This document shows, piece after piece, positions 26,052 to 35,661 of a DNA stretch of 43,633 bases. The translations under genes were made by a program, and so were the position numbers. The notes under the pieces are model-generated. The model saw only the letters and a list, made by a program, of their open reading frames with translations, had not been told where the DNA came from and searched no databases. The stretch is from Oscillospiraceae bacterium (lineage in GTDB: Bacteria > Bacillota > Clostridia > Oscillospirales > Oscillospiraceae), in assembly GCA_009778485.1 (NCBI GenBank), contig WRJQ01000011.1, forward strand, positions 1-43,633. Direction: 5' to 3'. The number at the start of each line of letters is the position of its first letter. The first letter of the stretch is position 1.

Positions 26052-26611
26052 TTTCTGTCCTCCTTGCAGTAGGGGATGAATACCATTTCGGCGTTTCCCA
26101 GGCGGATTGTGTCGCCTTCGGCGAGTTTGGAGGCTCCGGTGAGCAGGGTTCCGTTGAGGTATGTGTTCGTGCCTTCGCCTTGCGCTATGTAGTACGCGGC
26201 GTTCGCGGGGTCGTATAGTATCGAGCAGTGGTTTTCGCGGGATATTTCTTCGTCGTCAGCCAGGGCGACGTCCATTTTTATCGAGCGGCCGATGAAGTTG
26301 CGGCCTGTGTGCAGCCTGTAGTCCCTGCCTCTTTCGCTGCCGCTTTGCCCTACGAGCCAGCCGACGACCGGGTCGGCTTGCATTTTCGATGTGAATATGC
26401 CTACGGTCACGTCGTCTTTGGCGCCTGTCGTGATGCGGCGGCTGCGTTCTTGCGGTTTTGTGCCGCTGATTTGCGGTTCGCGCATCGCCACGGTTTTGGG
26501 GTCTTCGCCTTTGCTGACGGGCGTGGCTGCGGCGTTGCCTTCGCAGTGCGGGCAGGCCGGGTATTTCAGGTCGTCGAAGTAATGTCCGTTGGGGCACTTT
26601 TTTATGGCCAT
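26042..26611 (-). CDS. Zinc-ribbon FHA adaptor protein (paralogue)
   Basis: This 189-residue soluble protein has an N-terminal half-ribbon with Cys6, His10, Cys20 and Cys23 (KKCPNGHYFDD, CPHC), exactly the spacing of the 21070-21711 product. A linker with Thr-rich stretches follows (KTVAMREP, RRITTG), which are possible kinase targets. The C-terminal FHA domain has GRNFIGRS, ISRENH and YLNG. The stop lies inside the start of the VWA-FHA gene (10-base overlap), so the pair should be made together and may form a complex. AAAGGTTGG upstream serves as ribosome-binding site. Confidence 0.88.
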   Translation of the reverse strand: MAIKKCPNGHYFDDLKYPACPHCEGNAAATPVSKGEDPKTVAMREPQISGTKPQERSRRITTGAKDDVTVGIFTSKMQADPVVGWLVGQSGSERGRDYRLHTGRNFIGRSIKMDVALADDEEISRENHCSILYDPANAAYYIAQGEGTNTYLNGTLLTGASKLAEGDTIRLGNAEMVFIPYCKEDRKWL

Positions 26612-26634
26612 GGGTCACACCAACCTTTGGGTTT

Positions 26635-26674
26635 AGTTAGTAGTTACGAGTTGCGAGTTACGAGTTGCGAGTTA
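26635..26674. repeat. Heptanucleotide tandem repeat (GAGTTAC/GAGTTGC)
   Basis: Alternating GAGTTGC and GAGTTAC units fill the gap between the pseudokinase gene and the zinc-ribbon FHA gene. It is the same family as 24115-24163. Confidence 0.85.
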
Positions 26675-26680
26675 GGGGGT

Positions 26681-28186
<1,506 letters not shown>

Positions 28187-28238
28187 AGAGTTTTCCTCCT
28201 TGCGCTTTTTGTGCCGATACGTTTTTGTTTCTGTGGCG

Positions 28239-28306
28239 ATGATAGCAGATTTCCACGTTGCGTGCATGTTTATGTCATTTTTGGACGTTTTTTTGACATT
28301 TTTGGA
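28239..28306 (-). promoter_or_regulatory. Candidate activator-dependent promoter with 21-bp-spaced direct repeats
   Basis: On the minus strand, TCCAAAAATGTCA (28306-28294) and TCCAAAAATGACA (28285-28273) are 13-base direct repeats, 12 of 13 identical, with a 21-base period. They are followed by a poor -35 region (28267-28262) and a -10 box TATCAT (28244-28239). Two sites one double helical turn apart just upstream of a weak -35 box is how LytTR-type regulators bind. Such a regulator is encoded at 29133-29864. The motif itself does not match the classical LytTR consensus closely. Confidence 0.45.
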
Positions 28307-28316
28307 TATGGGGCGG

Positions 28317-28424
28317 GAGTTCGGGCGGCCGAGGACGTCCGCCCCTACGGCGGGGACGGGGGAGCGTGGCTCACAGCGCTGCAAGGAGGGCGGCCACAAG
28401 GGTCGCCTCTACGGGGCGAACACG
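28317..28424. repeat. Two dispersed hairpin repeats after the PP2C gene
   Basis: The first unit, 28317-28352 (GGGCGG, loop, CCGCCC, then CTACGG), is the inverted copy of 3063-3098. The second, about 28390-28424, holds GGGCGGCCACAAGGGTCGCC followed by CTACGG, and reaches into the last codons of the PP2C gene. Both may end or stabilise the upstream transcript. Confidence 0.55.
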
Positions 28425-29122
28425 GCGATTGCCGAGTAGTTATCCATGTCCCTGCCTTTTCCGTTATCCTTTACATCCTGTTCCATCAGTTCGAGCCATT
28501 TTTCCGGCGTGGGGGCTTTTTTCAGGTGGCGCTGCATCTGTTTTTCCGTAATCAGTTCCCAGAACCCATCGCTGCACAGCAGGTATCTGTCGCCCGGCTC
28601 TATGGCGTCTTCGTCCGACAGCTCAAATCGCGGGCTCTCCCATTCGACGCCCATGACCCGCAGCAGCCTGTTGCGGTCCTCATGGTAGCGGATCGCTTTT
28701 TCCTTGATTTCTCCCGACAGCACCAGCATTTGCGGCACGCTGTGGTCCAGCGTCCTCGCGGCGAACTTCCCGGCGGCGAACCTGTATACTCGCGAGTCGC
28801 CAATATGCCCCCAGCTTACTTTGCCGTTATCGGCGAGCAGGAGCGCGAGCGTGGTTTTCATCTCCTCGGGCGCTCTCTCCTTGCGTTGCTGCTCCATGAG
28901 CCGCTCCTGCGCCTGCGTGAAGCACTCGTCGAGCCCGCCTCCGTTTTTGAACACTTCAGCGCATACGGCGGTCACGAGCTGCGAGGCGTCTTCGCCCCTT
29001 CCGTGCCCGCCCAGGCCGTCCGCAAGGGCAAAGAGTATGCGTCCGCCTTCTTTTTCAATGAGAACGCTGTCTTCGTTGATCTCGCGGCTGCCTACGTTCG
29101 TTATCTGCGCGAACGATATCAT
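28409..29122 (-). CDS. PP2C-family protein phosphatase (second)
   Basis: This compact 237-residue PPM/PP2C phosphatase is little more than the catalytic core. Metal motifs in order are NEDSVLI, FALADGLGGHG, HIGDSRVYRF, LLCSDGFWE and MDNYSAIAV. AAGGGTGAT lies nine bases before the ATG at 29122. The C-terminus (AVFAP) coincides with a dispersed repeat, so the last few residues may have been altered by it. It starts 10 bases after the LytTR gene ends, so it belongs with the regulator and amidohydrolase as the promoter-proximal trio. It is diverged from the 21737-22681 phosphatase in length and sequence, so the two probably act on different substrates. Confidence 0.92.
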   Translation of the reverse strand: MISFAQITNVGSREINEDSVLIEKEGGRILFALADGLGGHGRGEDASQLVTAVCAEVFKNGGGLDECFTQAQERLMEQQRKERAPEEMKTTLALLLADNGKVSWGHIGDSRVYRFAAGKFAARTLDHSVPQMLVLSGEIKEKAIRYHEDRNRLLRVMGVEWESPRFELSDEDAIEPGDRYLLCSDGFWELITEKQMQRHLKKAPTPEKWLELMEQDVKDNGKGRDMDNYSAIAVFAP

Positions 29123-29132
29123 TAAGTATTAA

Positions 29133-29864
29133 TCACCCTTCCGTGCCGTTCTCGGCGTACTCGTCGTAGTTGCCTTCAAAGGCTTTGTATGCGCTCTGGT
29201 AGTATCGTTTGCTGATCGGGACGACCTGCCCCGATTCAAGCGTCGCGTCCGTTTTCGTCATGCGCCTGATCCGCTCCGGGTTGACCAGAAAGCTTTGGTG
29301 CGTCCTTATGAGCTTGCCTTCGCACAGTTGCTCAATGTCGTCCAGTTTCGCGTAGCATTCCAGGCTGCTGTCGCCCATGACGAGTGATATTTTGCGCTTG
29401 GAGCTCTCGACAAAGTCGATGTGGCGCATATTGAGTTTCTGGCGGCATCCGTTCGTCGTTATGATCAGATATTTAGATACCGTGTCCTCCCGCTCGCGCA
29501 TATAGCGGTTGATCTCGGCCGACAGGCTCGACGTCGAAACCGGCTTTGTGAGGTAGCCGAACGCTTTGTATTTGTAGCCTTCGTAGACGTATTCTTCGTG
29601 CCGGGTTATGAAGATGATGTCTGTGGCGACATCGTTTTCGCGGATTGTCCCGGCTACCGCAAGGCCGTCCGCTCCGGGCATCTCGATGTCGAGCAGTATG
29701 AGGTCGAACGCGAACAGCCCGTCAGCGATGCGGTCGATGACTTCCGCGCCGTCCGCGAATACTTCGATCATGAGGTCGTCTTGCTCGAACAGGATGTTCG
29801 ACACGGCGTTTTGGATTTCTTTGCGGTGTTCCTGGTTGTCGTCGCATACAGCGATCTTCAGCAT
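29133..29864 (-). CDS. LytTR-family response regulator (orphan)
   Basis: The 243-residue protein has a receiver domain (1-120) with the acidic pair Asp8-Asp9, phospho-acceptor Asp59 in LILLDIEMPG, and the Lys of the LTKP motif. A LytTR DNA-binding domain (about 140-235: HIDFVESSKRK, LIRTHQSFLVNP, VVPISKRYY) follows. AgrA/LytR-type regulators bind paired direct repeats and switch on surface or secretion genes. No histidine kinase is encoded in the window, so the partner is elsewhere, or the Ser/Thr kinases themselves may act on it. The gene lies 11 bases after the amidohydrolase and 10 bases before the PP2C gene. A possible target site is at 28273-28306. Confidence 0.93.
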   Translation of the reverse strand: MLKIAVCDDNQEHRKEIQNAVSNILFEQDDLMIEVFADGAEVIDRIADGLFAFDLILLDIEMPGADGLAVAGTIRENDVATDIIFITRHEEYVYEGYKYKAFGYLTKPVSTSSLSAEINRYMREREDTVSKYLIITTNGCRQKLNMRHIDFVESSKRKISLVMGDSSLECYAKLDDIEQLCEGKLIRTHQSFLVNPERIRRMTKTDATLESGQVVPISKRYYQSAYKAFEGNYDEYAENGTEG

Positions 29865-29875
29865 TTACGGTTCAC

Positions 29876-30691
29876 TCACATTCCCGATAATCCGTAGATA
29901 CGGCAGGCGTTGTTGTAGTAGAAGTCTTCGAGGTTCTCTTCGGGTATGATGTGCTCGAACAGGCGGAGGTAGTCTGCGAAGCCTGTTAGGGGCCAGTCTG
30001 TGCCGAACATGAACTTTTCATAGTTTTCTACATACGCTATCCAGGTTTTTAGTTGCTCGACATAGCCGCTTTGTTTCTTCAGGTAGCTTTCGACGTCGAG
30101 TTTTCCCGCTATCAGCCCGGAGAGGTCCACGGCGACGTTGTTGTTTTTTTCAACTACGGCGGCTGCGTCCATGAGCCAGGGGTTGCCGAAGTGGCACATC
30201 ACGAACTGTACTTCGGGGTGCGCTACGGCTATGTTGTCCATCTGCATCGGGTGGCAGTATTTGAGCAGCGCCCTGGGATGGGCTGTCACGCCCATGTGGA
30301 CGGCTACGGGCTTTTTGTATTTTTGCGCGAGTTCGTAGAAGGGTGTGTAGACCGGGTCGTCCAGGTCGTATGGCGTGTATCCGGCGTATATTTTCAGCCC
30401 GACGCATTGCTGCAGGGCGAGGTGCTTCTCTGCCATTTCGACGCTTTTGTCAATTTTGTCGTCGTCCAGCGCGTTGTGCCCGACTCCGGCACAGTAGCTC
30501 ATAAAGTCAGGGTAGCTGATTGTCTCGCCGTCCATCCCGAGGTTGCTCATGACTACGGCGCGGACTATGCCAAGCTGTGCGAATGTTTCACGCAGTTGGT
30601 GTTCTGTGTTGTCGTACCCTGCTTCTTTGGCGAGGTCGTCGAAGTGCGGGCGTCCGACCCAGTAGTGTATGTGAGCGTCGATTTTTTTCAT
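29876..30691 (-). CDS. Amidohydrolase-family (TIM-barrel) metal hydrolase
   Basis: This 271-residue protein has the amidohydrolase_2 layout. KIDAHIHYW near the N-terminus carries the HxH metal pair, VMCHFGNPW holds a further histidine (about residue 165), and FGTDWPL near the C-terminus holds the metal-binding or catalytic aspartate. Members hydrolyse or decarboxylate small cyclic or aromatic acids and amides; the substrate here cannot be read. The ribosome-binding site is weak (GCAGTGAAC). It is the first gene after the near-perfect minus-strand promoter at 30754-30782 and only 11 bases from the LytTR gene. It might make or remove a small signal, but a chance neighbour is equally possible. 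Confidence 0.85.
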   Translation of the reverse strand: MKKIDAHIHYWVGRPHFDDLAKEAGYDNTEHQLRETFAQLGIVRAVVMSNLGMDGETISYPDFMSYCAGVGHNALDDDKIDKSVEMAEKHLALQQCVGLKIYAGYTPYDLDDPVYTPFYELAQKYKKPVAVHMGVTAHPRALLKYCHPMQMDNIAVAHPEVQFVMCHFGNPWLMDAAAVVEKNNNVAVDLSGLIAGKLDVESYLKKQSGYVEQLKTWIAYVENYEKFMFGTDWPLTGFADYLRLFEHIIPEENLEDFYYNNACRIYGLSGM

Positions 30692-30753
30692 TTGTTCACT
30701 GCGGCTTCAGGCGGAAGCCTCCTCCTCGTGGTTTTCGCGCTTGCTTTTCAGCA

Positions 30754-30782
30754 AGTATAATACCAAGAGGGCTGACTGTCAA
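30754..30782 (-). promoter_or_regulatory. Strong promoter at the head of the minus-strand cluster
   Basis: On the minus strand, a perfect TTGACA (30782-30777), a 17-base spacer and TATACT (30759-30754). It points at the amidohydrolase and could drive the whole 14-gene run down to 7591. Confidence 0.85.
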
Positions 30783-30841
30783 TAATTCTGATGCTTGTTC
30801 AGGTACCCACTACCTCCAGGCGTTATATTTCAGTTGTGAGC

Positions 30842-30870
30842 TTGCATTAATCGATGGGCTTTAATATAAT
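30842..30870 (+). promoter_or_regulatory. Promoter of the transglutaminase-SLH gene
   Basis: TTGCAT (30842-30847), a 17-base spacer and a perfect TATAAT (30865-30870). It is divergent from the promoter at 30754-30782, with about 60 bases between the -35 boxes. Confidence 0.8.
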
Positions 30871-30948
30871 GATGCTGTTCAGAGGAATCACCAGTTGACG
30901 GAGCTGCTTGGCGCAGCCCCTGAGACAGTTGTAACAGATGGGGGGATT

Positions 30949-32634
30949 ATGCGCATGATTAAGAAATTTTTGAGACTCGCGCCTTTTTTAGCGCTGCTGC
31001 TTACGCTGCTGCCTGCGGCTGCTTTTGCAGGCGGTTCGCCGCCGGCGAACTACGCGCATAATCTGAGCGTGTACAGCGATAGTGAGAAAAAAAGCGACGT
31101 TATTTTCCTGACTCGTAACGGAGTGACGAAGTTTACCGGCGAGCTGCTCGACCTGGCTCTTTCCATAACGGGCGGTTTGTCCGGAGACTACGAAAAGGCG
31201 AGGGCTGTCCACGACTGGGTATGCGGGAATATCTGGCTCGACGCAAAGGCTGTAGACGACGGCGGCGATTTATCAATATTGCTCAGGGACAGGCGGGGCG
31301 TCTGCGGGCAGTTCGCCTCCTTGACCGAGGCGCTGCTGCGAGCCTCCGGAGTTCCTGCCCTGACCGTCTCGGGGAATGTGCCTGCAGAAGGCCACGCATG
31401 GACTGAGGTCTATGCCGACGGCAGGTGGGTAATCATCGACACGACATGGGACTGCAGAAACTATTATGAAGACGGGGTGTATTTGGAGAAGCAACCGCCG
31501 AATGATGTGTATTTTGATGTTTCGCTGGAATATATCTCGCATACTCATCTGATTAACACTTACGTCGACGGAAAGTATTACAAGAACGCAATCAGGGAGA
31601 TCTCGCTGCCCGAGGGTATGGCGAAGGTCGAAGATTATATGTTGTACGAATGCGCCAAGCTGAGGACGGTGGTTATTCCCGGCAGCGTGACAAGTATCGG
31701 CAACTTCGCGTTCATGTTTTGCCCGAGCCTGCGGAGCGTGGTTATCCCGGGCAGCGTGAAGAGCATCGGAGCGGTTTCTTTTTGCACGGCCGATCCGCCG
31801 GACTATGTCCACTACGCCATTCCCGGGATGACTTTCTACGGCGCCATCGGTTCCGCCGCATGGGACTACGCGCAGGAATGGGGCATTCCTTTCGTTGCGG
31901 GTTTGCCTCCTGATGATGACGGCGACGCTGATGCCGACGCGGACGCGGATGCTGATGCTGATGCTGATGCTGACGGAGACGATGACGGCGGCGATGACGA
32001 TGCGGATGAGGATGAGGATGCTCACATGCCCGGTATGGATAATTTCGTTATCGCCAACTCCTACTCCAGGGGGCAGTTCACGGATGTTGATGAGGCTTTG
32101 TGGTATGGTTTTGACGAGCAGAAGGCGGTCGCGCTGGCATACGAGTACGGCGTCATGCTGGGCATCGACGACGCGCTTTTCCGCCCGGGCGGCAGGGTTA
32201 CTTTAGCTCAGGCGATTACGATGGCAGCGAGGGTGCATTGTATTTACTTCACGGGCGGGGAGGAGTTCATCCAGAGGATCCCATGGTTCGAAGTCTATGT
32301 GGACTATGCGGTAGATAACGATATTATTTCCTCGCGCGACTTTTCCGACTATGAGCGCGATGCCACCCGCGCCGAGATGGCGTATATCTTCTCGCGCGCT
32401 TTGCCGCCTGAGGAGTTTGCGCCGCTCAACACAGTATTGGCCTTGCCCGACGTGACGGGCGGTACCGCTTACAGCGGCAGCATTGTCAAGCTTTATGAAG
32501 CGGGCGTTGTGTTCGGCAGCGACGACGCAGGGTCGTTCAACCCGGAGAACCCGGTCAGCCGCGCCGAGGCGGCGGCGATTATCAGCCGGGTGATTCTCCC
32601 GCACACGAGGTTCCGCGGCAGGACCTTCGGATAG
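30949..32634 (+). CDS. Transglutaminase-like, LRR and SLH surface protein
   Basis: The 561-residue product is read from ATG 30949 (GGGGGA just upstream). A TTG start at 30895 is possible but has no ribosome-binding site. A signal peptide (1-28, ending AFA) is followed by a transglutaminase-like domain (about 75-200) with the catalytic triad Cys119 (GVCGQF), His149 (GHAWTEV) and Asp164 (IIDTTWD). Two BspA-type leucine-rich repeats (VVIPGSVTSIG, VVIPGSVKSIG) follow at about 235-285. An Asp-Ala-rich linker of about 40 residues and SLH-type repeats (about 375-555) anchor it to the wall. Bacterial enzymes of this fold act as proteases, amidases or crosslinkers on surface proteins or peptidoglycan. 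The SLH motifs are less canonical than in the protein at 339-2972. Confidence 0.85.
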   Translation: MRMIKKFLRLAPFLALLLTLLPAAAFAGGSPPANYAHNLSVYSDSEKKSDVIFLTRNGVTKFTGELLDLALSITGGLSGDYEKARAVHDWVCGNIWLDAKAVDDGGDLSILLRDRRGVCGQFASLTEALLRASGVPALTVSGNVPAEGHAWTEVYADGRWVIIDTTWDCRNYYEDGVYLEKQPPNDVYFDVSLEYISHTHLINTYVDGKYYKNAIREISLPEGMAKVEDYMLYECAKLRTVVIPGSVTSIGNFAFMFCPSLRSVVIPGSVKSIGAVSFCTADPPDYVHYAIPGMTFYGAIGSAAWDYAQEWGIPFVAGLPPDDDGDADADADADADADADADGDDDGGDDDADEDEDAHMPGMDNFVIANSYSRGQFTDVDEALWYGFDEQKAVALAYEYGVMLGIDDALFRPGGRVTLAQAITMAARVHCIYFTGGEEFIQRIPWFEVYVDYAVDNDIISSRDFSDYERDATRAEMAYIFSRALPPEEFAPLNTVLALPDVTGGTAYSGSIVKLYEAGVVFGSDDAGSFNPENPVSRAEAAAIISRVILPHTRFRGRTFG

Positions 32635-32644
32635 CACAAGGGTA

Positions 32645-32690
32645 GCACAAGGGGACGGCAACAACACAAGAGAACCGTCCTTGTGCTGTT
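32645..32690 (+). terminator. Hairpin repeat (ACAAGGGGACGG family), copy 3, acting as terminator
   Basis: The arms GCACAAGGGGACGG (32645-32658) and CCGTCCTTGTGC (32675-32686) pair with a two-base bulge, just after the SLH protein stop. It is the same family as 4915-4949, with an extra internal copy in the loop. Confidence 0.65.
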
Positions 32691-32699
32691 GCGTTCTTC

Positions 32700-32728
32700 T
32701 TGCAAATCGCGCGCGCTTGATGTATACT
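32700..32728 (+). promoter_or_regulatory. Promoter of the aldo/keto reductase gene
   Basis: TTGCAA (32700-32705), a 17-base spacer and TATACT (32723-32728). It lies 43 bases before the start codon. Confidence 0.65.
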
Positions 32729-32770
32729 CATGTACAATACAATTTTTATTCTATTAGGAGGTTTTATTTG

Positions 32771-33925
32771 GTGAAAGAATACTTTGGCAAACCGATAAAA
32801 AAACTGGGGTTCGGCTTCATGCGGCTCCCCACGCTGCCGGGCAAACCGGAGAGCGAGATCGACTACGAACTGGTCAAAAAGATGGTAGACCTCTACATGG
32901 AACGCGGGTTCACCTACTACGACACTGCCTACGGCTACCACAGCGGCAAGTCCGAGGAGGCGATCCGCATAGCGGTGTCCGAGCGTTACGACCGCGACAA
33001 GTTCCAGGTCACGACGAAGCTGCCCGTCAGGGAGATGCTCACGCAGGACGACTTGAAGCAAATGACCCAGACTTCTCTGGATCGCGCAGGGTTGGAGTAT
33101 TTCGACCTCTATTTCCTCCACGGCATCGGCAGGGGTCTCGAGATGCTCGACAAGACCGGGGCATGGGACTACTGGAGGAGCGTCAAGGACACGGGCAAGG
33201 CGAAGAACATCGGCTTCAGCTTCCACGGTGATGCGGATACCTTAAACAAGATCCTGGACGAACATGGCAAGGACGTCGATATCGTCCAGCTTCAGATCAA
33301 CTATCTGGACTGGGAGGATAAGGAAGTCCAGTCCAAGAAATGCTACGACGCTTGCGTCGCCCATGGCGTCGGCGTCATCGTCATGGAGCCTGTCAAGGGC
33401 GGTTCGCTGGCGAACTTCACGCCGGAGGTCCAGTCGATTTTCAAGAAGGCGAATCCCGATGTGTCTATCGCTTCGTGGGCGCTCCGTTTCCCGATGGCGC
33501 TGGATGGAGTCGTCACCGTGCTTTCCGGCATGTCCGATTTGGAGCAGGTCGACGACAACACGAAGACTGCGGATAACATGGGCGCTTTGAGCGACGCCGA
33601 GATGAAGGTCATCGCCGAGGCGATGGAAGAGCTGGCAAAGATTCCGACTATCCCTTGCACGCAGTGCCGTTACTGCGTGGACGACTGTCCGCAGAAGATC
33701 AACACGCCCGGTATCCTGCGGCTTATGAACGACTACACGAAGTATCAGAACCTGCCCGGTTCCAGGCGCGGCTACGGCATGGTCACGGGCGGTATGTGGG
33801 GCAACACTCCGGCTAAGTCGAGCGATTGCGTCGCCTGCGGCGTGTGCGAGCTGCGCTGCCCGCAGAAGATCGATATCATCGAGAAGCACAAGGAGGCTGT
33901 CGCCCTTTTCGAAGCGGGCGAGTAA
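32771..33925 (+). CDS. Aldo/keto reductase with C-terminal 4Fe-4S domain
   Basis: The 384-residue product starts at GTG 32771, nine bases after AGGAGG. The TTG one codon earlier is also possible. The (beta/alpha)8 reductase part has GFGFMRLP, the catalytic Asp/Tyr pair in DTAYGYHSGKSEE, Lys in VTTKLP and His in FLHGIGRG. The C-terminal 110 residues carry two cysteine clusters: CTQCRYCVDDCP and CVACGVCELRCP. This ferredoxin-type extension marks the anaerobe-specific AKR subgroup, which may take electrons from ferredoxin. The substrate is unknown. It has its own promoter and terminator. Confidence 0.92.
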   Translation: MKEYFGKPIKKLGFGFMRLPTLPGKPESEIDYELVKKMVDLYMERGFTYYDTAYGYHSGKSEEAIRIAVSERYDRDKFQVTTKLPVREMLTQDDLKQMTQTSLDRAGLEYFDLYFLHGIGRGLEMLDKTGAWDYWRSVKDTGKAKNIGFSFHGDADTLNKILDEHGKDVDIVQLQINYLDWEDKEVQSKKCYDACVAHGVGVIVMEPVKGGSLANFTPEVQSIFKKANPDVSIASWALRFPMALDGVVTVLSGMSDLEQVDDNTKTADNMGALSDAEMKVIAEAMEELAKIPTIPCTQCRYCVDDCPQKINTPGILRLMNDYTKYQNLPGSRRGYGMVTGGMWGNTPAKSSDCVACGVCELRCPQKIDIIEKHKEAVALFEAGE

Positions 33926-33943
33926 TAGTTTTCTGTCTCGAGC

Positions 33944-33978
33944 AAGGAGCTGCGCGTATAAACCGTGCGGCTCCTTTT
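33944..33978 (+). terminator. Intrinsic terminator after aldo/keto reductase
   Basis: AAGGAGC (33944-33950) pairs with GCTCCTT (33969-33975), and TTT follows. The stem continues with GC pairs at its base. Confidence 0.7.
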
Positions 33979-34020
33979 CTCCGGCAAATTTACCCGGCAA
34001 ATTTCGCTGCTCGCAACCTA

Positions 34021-34049
34021 TTGCGGAGCGGCGTTATTCGTGTTATACT
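34021..34049 (+). promoter_or_regulatory. Extended -10 promoter of the MATE gene
   Basis: TTGCGG (34021-34026), a 17-base spacer and TATACT (34044-34049), with a TG one base upstream of the -10 box (TGTTATACT). Confidence 0.65.
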
Positions 34050-34080
34050 GCAAGAAAAATAATGCAGATTGAGAGTAAGA

Positions 34081-35529
34081 ATGAATGATTTAACGGAGGG
34101 ACCGATACTTTCTAAAGTATTGCGGTTCGCGCTGCCTCTTATGGCGGCTAATCTAGTCAACCAGCTTTATAATGTAGTAGACACGATTATCGTCGGTTAT
34201 GCCATCGGAGACTACGGAATAGCTGCAGTCGGGATCAGTTTCCCGATTATGATGCTGTTCAACGCGCTCTTTATGGGCGTCTCCATGGGCGGCAGCATCA
34301 TTATATCGCAGATGTACGGGGCTAAGAACTTCGAACGTCTGAACAAGGCGGTCAACTCGACCGTTTTTCTTGCTCTTATGATGGGCCTCGTGATAACCGG
34401 CATCGGGCTGACGCTGTCGCGCCCGCTGCTCAGGCTCCTTAACACCCCGCAGGAGATCATCGGAGGCGCTTCACTCTATTTGATGATCATCTTCGGAGGG
34501 ACGTGCGGGAACCTTTTCTTTAACCTCGGCTCGGGCATAATCCGCGGCATGGGCGACAGCAAGTGGCCGCTTTACGCGATCATTACCTCCACTTGCATAA
34601 ATATTTGCCTCGACACCTTGTTTACCCTCATACTCAGGATGGGCGTGGCCGGCGTCGCTATTGCCACACTGATAGCGCAGTTCTCTTCAGGCATCATCCT
34701 GATGTTGAGGATCAACAGGGGCGGGTACAGCATGAAAATCAGCCCCGCACAGGTCATAAAGCCGGACAGTTTCATCCTGAAGAACATCGTGCGCCTTGGC
34801 TTGCCGAGCGGTTTGCAGGGTATGGCTATGTCTCTCGGCGGTCTTATCATGCAGAGGTTCGGTAATTCTTTCGGAGCAGAGTTCGTGACGGCGAACGCAG
34901 TTATCCAGCGGGTTGACGGGTTCGCTATCATGCCTCTCATGGGGCTGGGCATGGCTATGACTACTTTCTCCGGCCAGAATATTGGCGCGGGGAATCCCAA
35001 GCGCGCCCAGAAGGGTATCTATGTGACTCTTGCGACTATTTTGACCATCGCTGCGTTCCTTGGCGTCGTGATGTGGTTCGCGGGAGGGGCTATAATCAGT
35101 ATCTTCAGTGTGTCTGACCACGTGATGGAGATGGGTAAGCGAGGTATTCGGATCATCTGTTTCTTCTATGCTTTCATGGGTATGGATCACTGCATCGCCG
35201 GAGCGATGCGCGGGGCGGGGGCTGCCATACGGCCTGTGATTAACAGCTTCATCGCGCAGATCTGCCGCCTCACGCTTACTTTCGCTCTGGCGATTGTCCC
35301 ACTCGACAGGGCTATCAGGGTCGCTGTGGAGTCCGGTGAGTACGCCTCTGCCGATCTGGCGAGGGCTGCGGGCGTCGGAACCGAGTGGTATTACAGAGTG
35401 TATTACGCTATGGCACTCGGCATGGTCATCGGCGCTGTGCTCAACTTCCTCTACTTCAAGTTTGGCAACTGGCAGGACAAGGGGCTCGAGCAGCGGCGGC
35501 TTCGCGCGGAAGCGGCTAAGAGTAGTTAG
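34081..35529 (+). CDS. MATE-family multidrug/sodium antiporter
   Basis: The 482-residue product from ATG 34081 has about twelve membrane helices in two related halves. MNDLTEGPILSKVLRFALP, then NLVNQLYNVVDTIIVG, is the classic MATE opening (DinF/NorM-like clostridial group). The second half repeats the pattern at LPSGLQGMAMSLGGLIMQRF. MATE proteins export organic cations and drugs in exchange for Na+ or H+. A TTG at 34069 would add four residues. The gene is monocistronic, closed by the terminator at 35591-35626. The substrate cannot be predicted. Confidence 0.93.
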   Translation: MNDLTEGPILSKVLRFALPLMAANLVNQLYNVVDTIIVGYAIGDYGIAAVGISFPIMMLFNALFMGVSMGGSIIISQMYGAKNFERLNKAVNSTVFLALMMGLVITGIGLTLSRPLLRLLNTPQEIIGGASLYLMIIFGGTCGNLFFNLGSGIIRGMGDSKWPLYAIITSTCINICLDTLFTLILRMGVAGVAIATLIAQFSSGIILMLRINRGGYSMKISPAQVIKPDSFILKNIVRLGLPSGLQGMAMSLGGLIMQRFGNSFGAEFVTANAVIQRVDGFAIMPLMGLGMAMTTFSGQNIGAGNPKRAQKGIYVTLATILTIAAFLGVVMWFAGGAIISIFSVSDHVMEMGKRGIRIICFFYAFMGMDHCIAGAMRGAGAAIRPVINSFIAQICRLTLTFALAIVPLDRAIRVAVESGEYASADLARAAGVGTEWYYRVYYAMALGMVIGAVLNFLYFKFGNWQDKGLEQRRLRAEAAKSS

Positions 35530-35574
35530 TTACGAGTTACGAGTTACGAGTTGCGAGTTGCGAGTTAGTGTTAG
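35523..35574. repeat. Heptanucleotide tandem repeat after the MATE gene
   Basis: GAGTTAC, GAGTTAC, GAGTTGC, GAGTTGC and a GAGTTAG ending stand in tandem, starting inside the MATE stop region. TACTAAC-type units at 35631-35656 form a loose inverted partner on the other side of the terminator. Confidence 0.85.
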
Positions 35575-35590
35575 TGTTCAGCATTATGGC

Positions 35591-35626
35591 AAGCGAAAAC
35601 TGCCTGGAAACAGGCAGTTTTCACTT
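35591..35626. terminator. Bidirectional terminator between MATE and ferredoxin genes
   Basis: A perfect 11-bp stem AAAACTGCCTG / CAGGCAGTTTT (35596-35606 with 35611-35621) with a GAAA tetraloop extends by further pairs to 35591-35626. It serves both convergent genes. Confidence 0.9.
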
Positions 35627-35661
35627 GCATAACTACTAACTACTAACTACTAACTAACAAG

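Noticed and set aside
28187-28399. N-terminal extension of the pseudokinase
   Set aside because: It is made of dispersed repeats and the promoter-like region. GTG 28186 has a perfect AAGGAGG.
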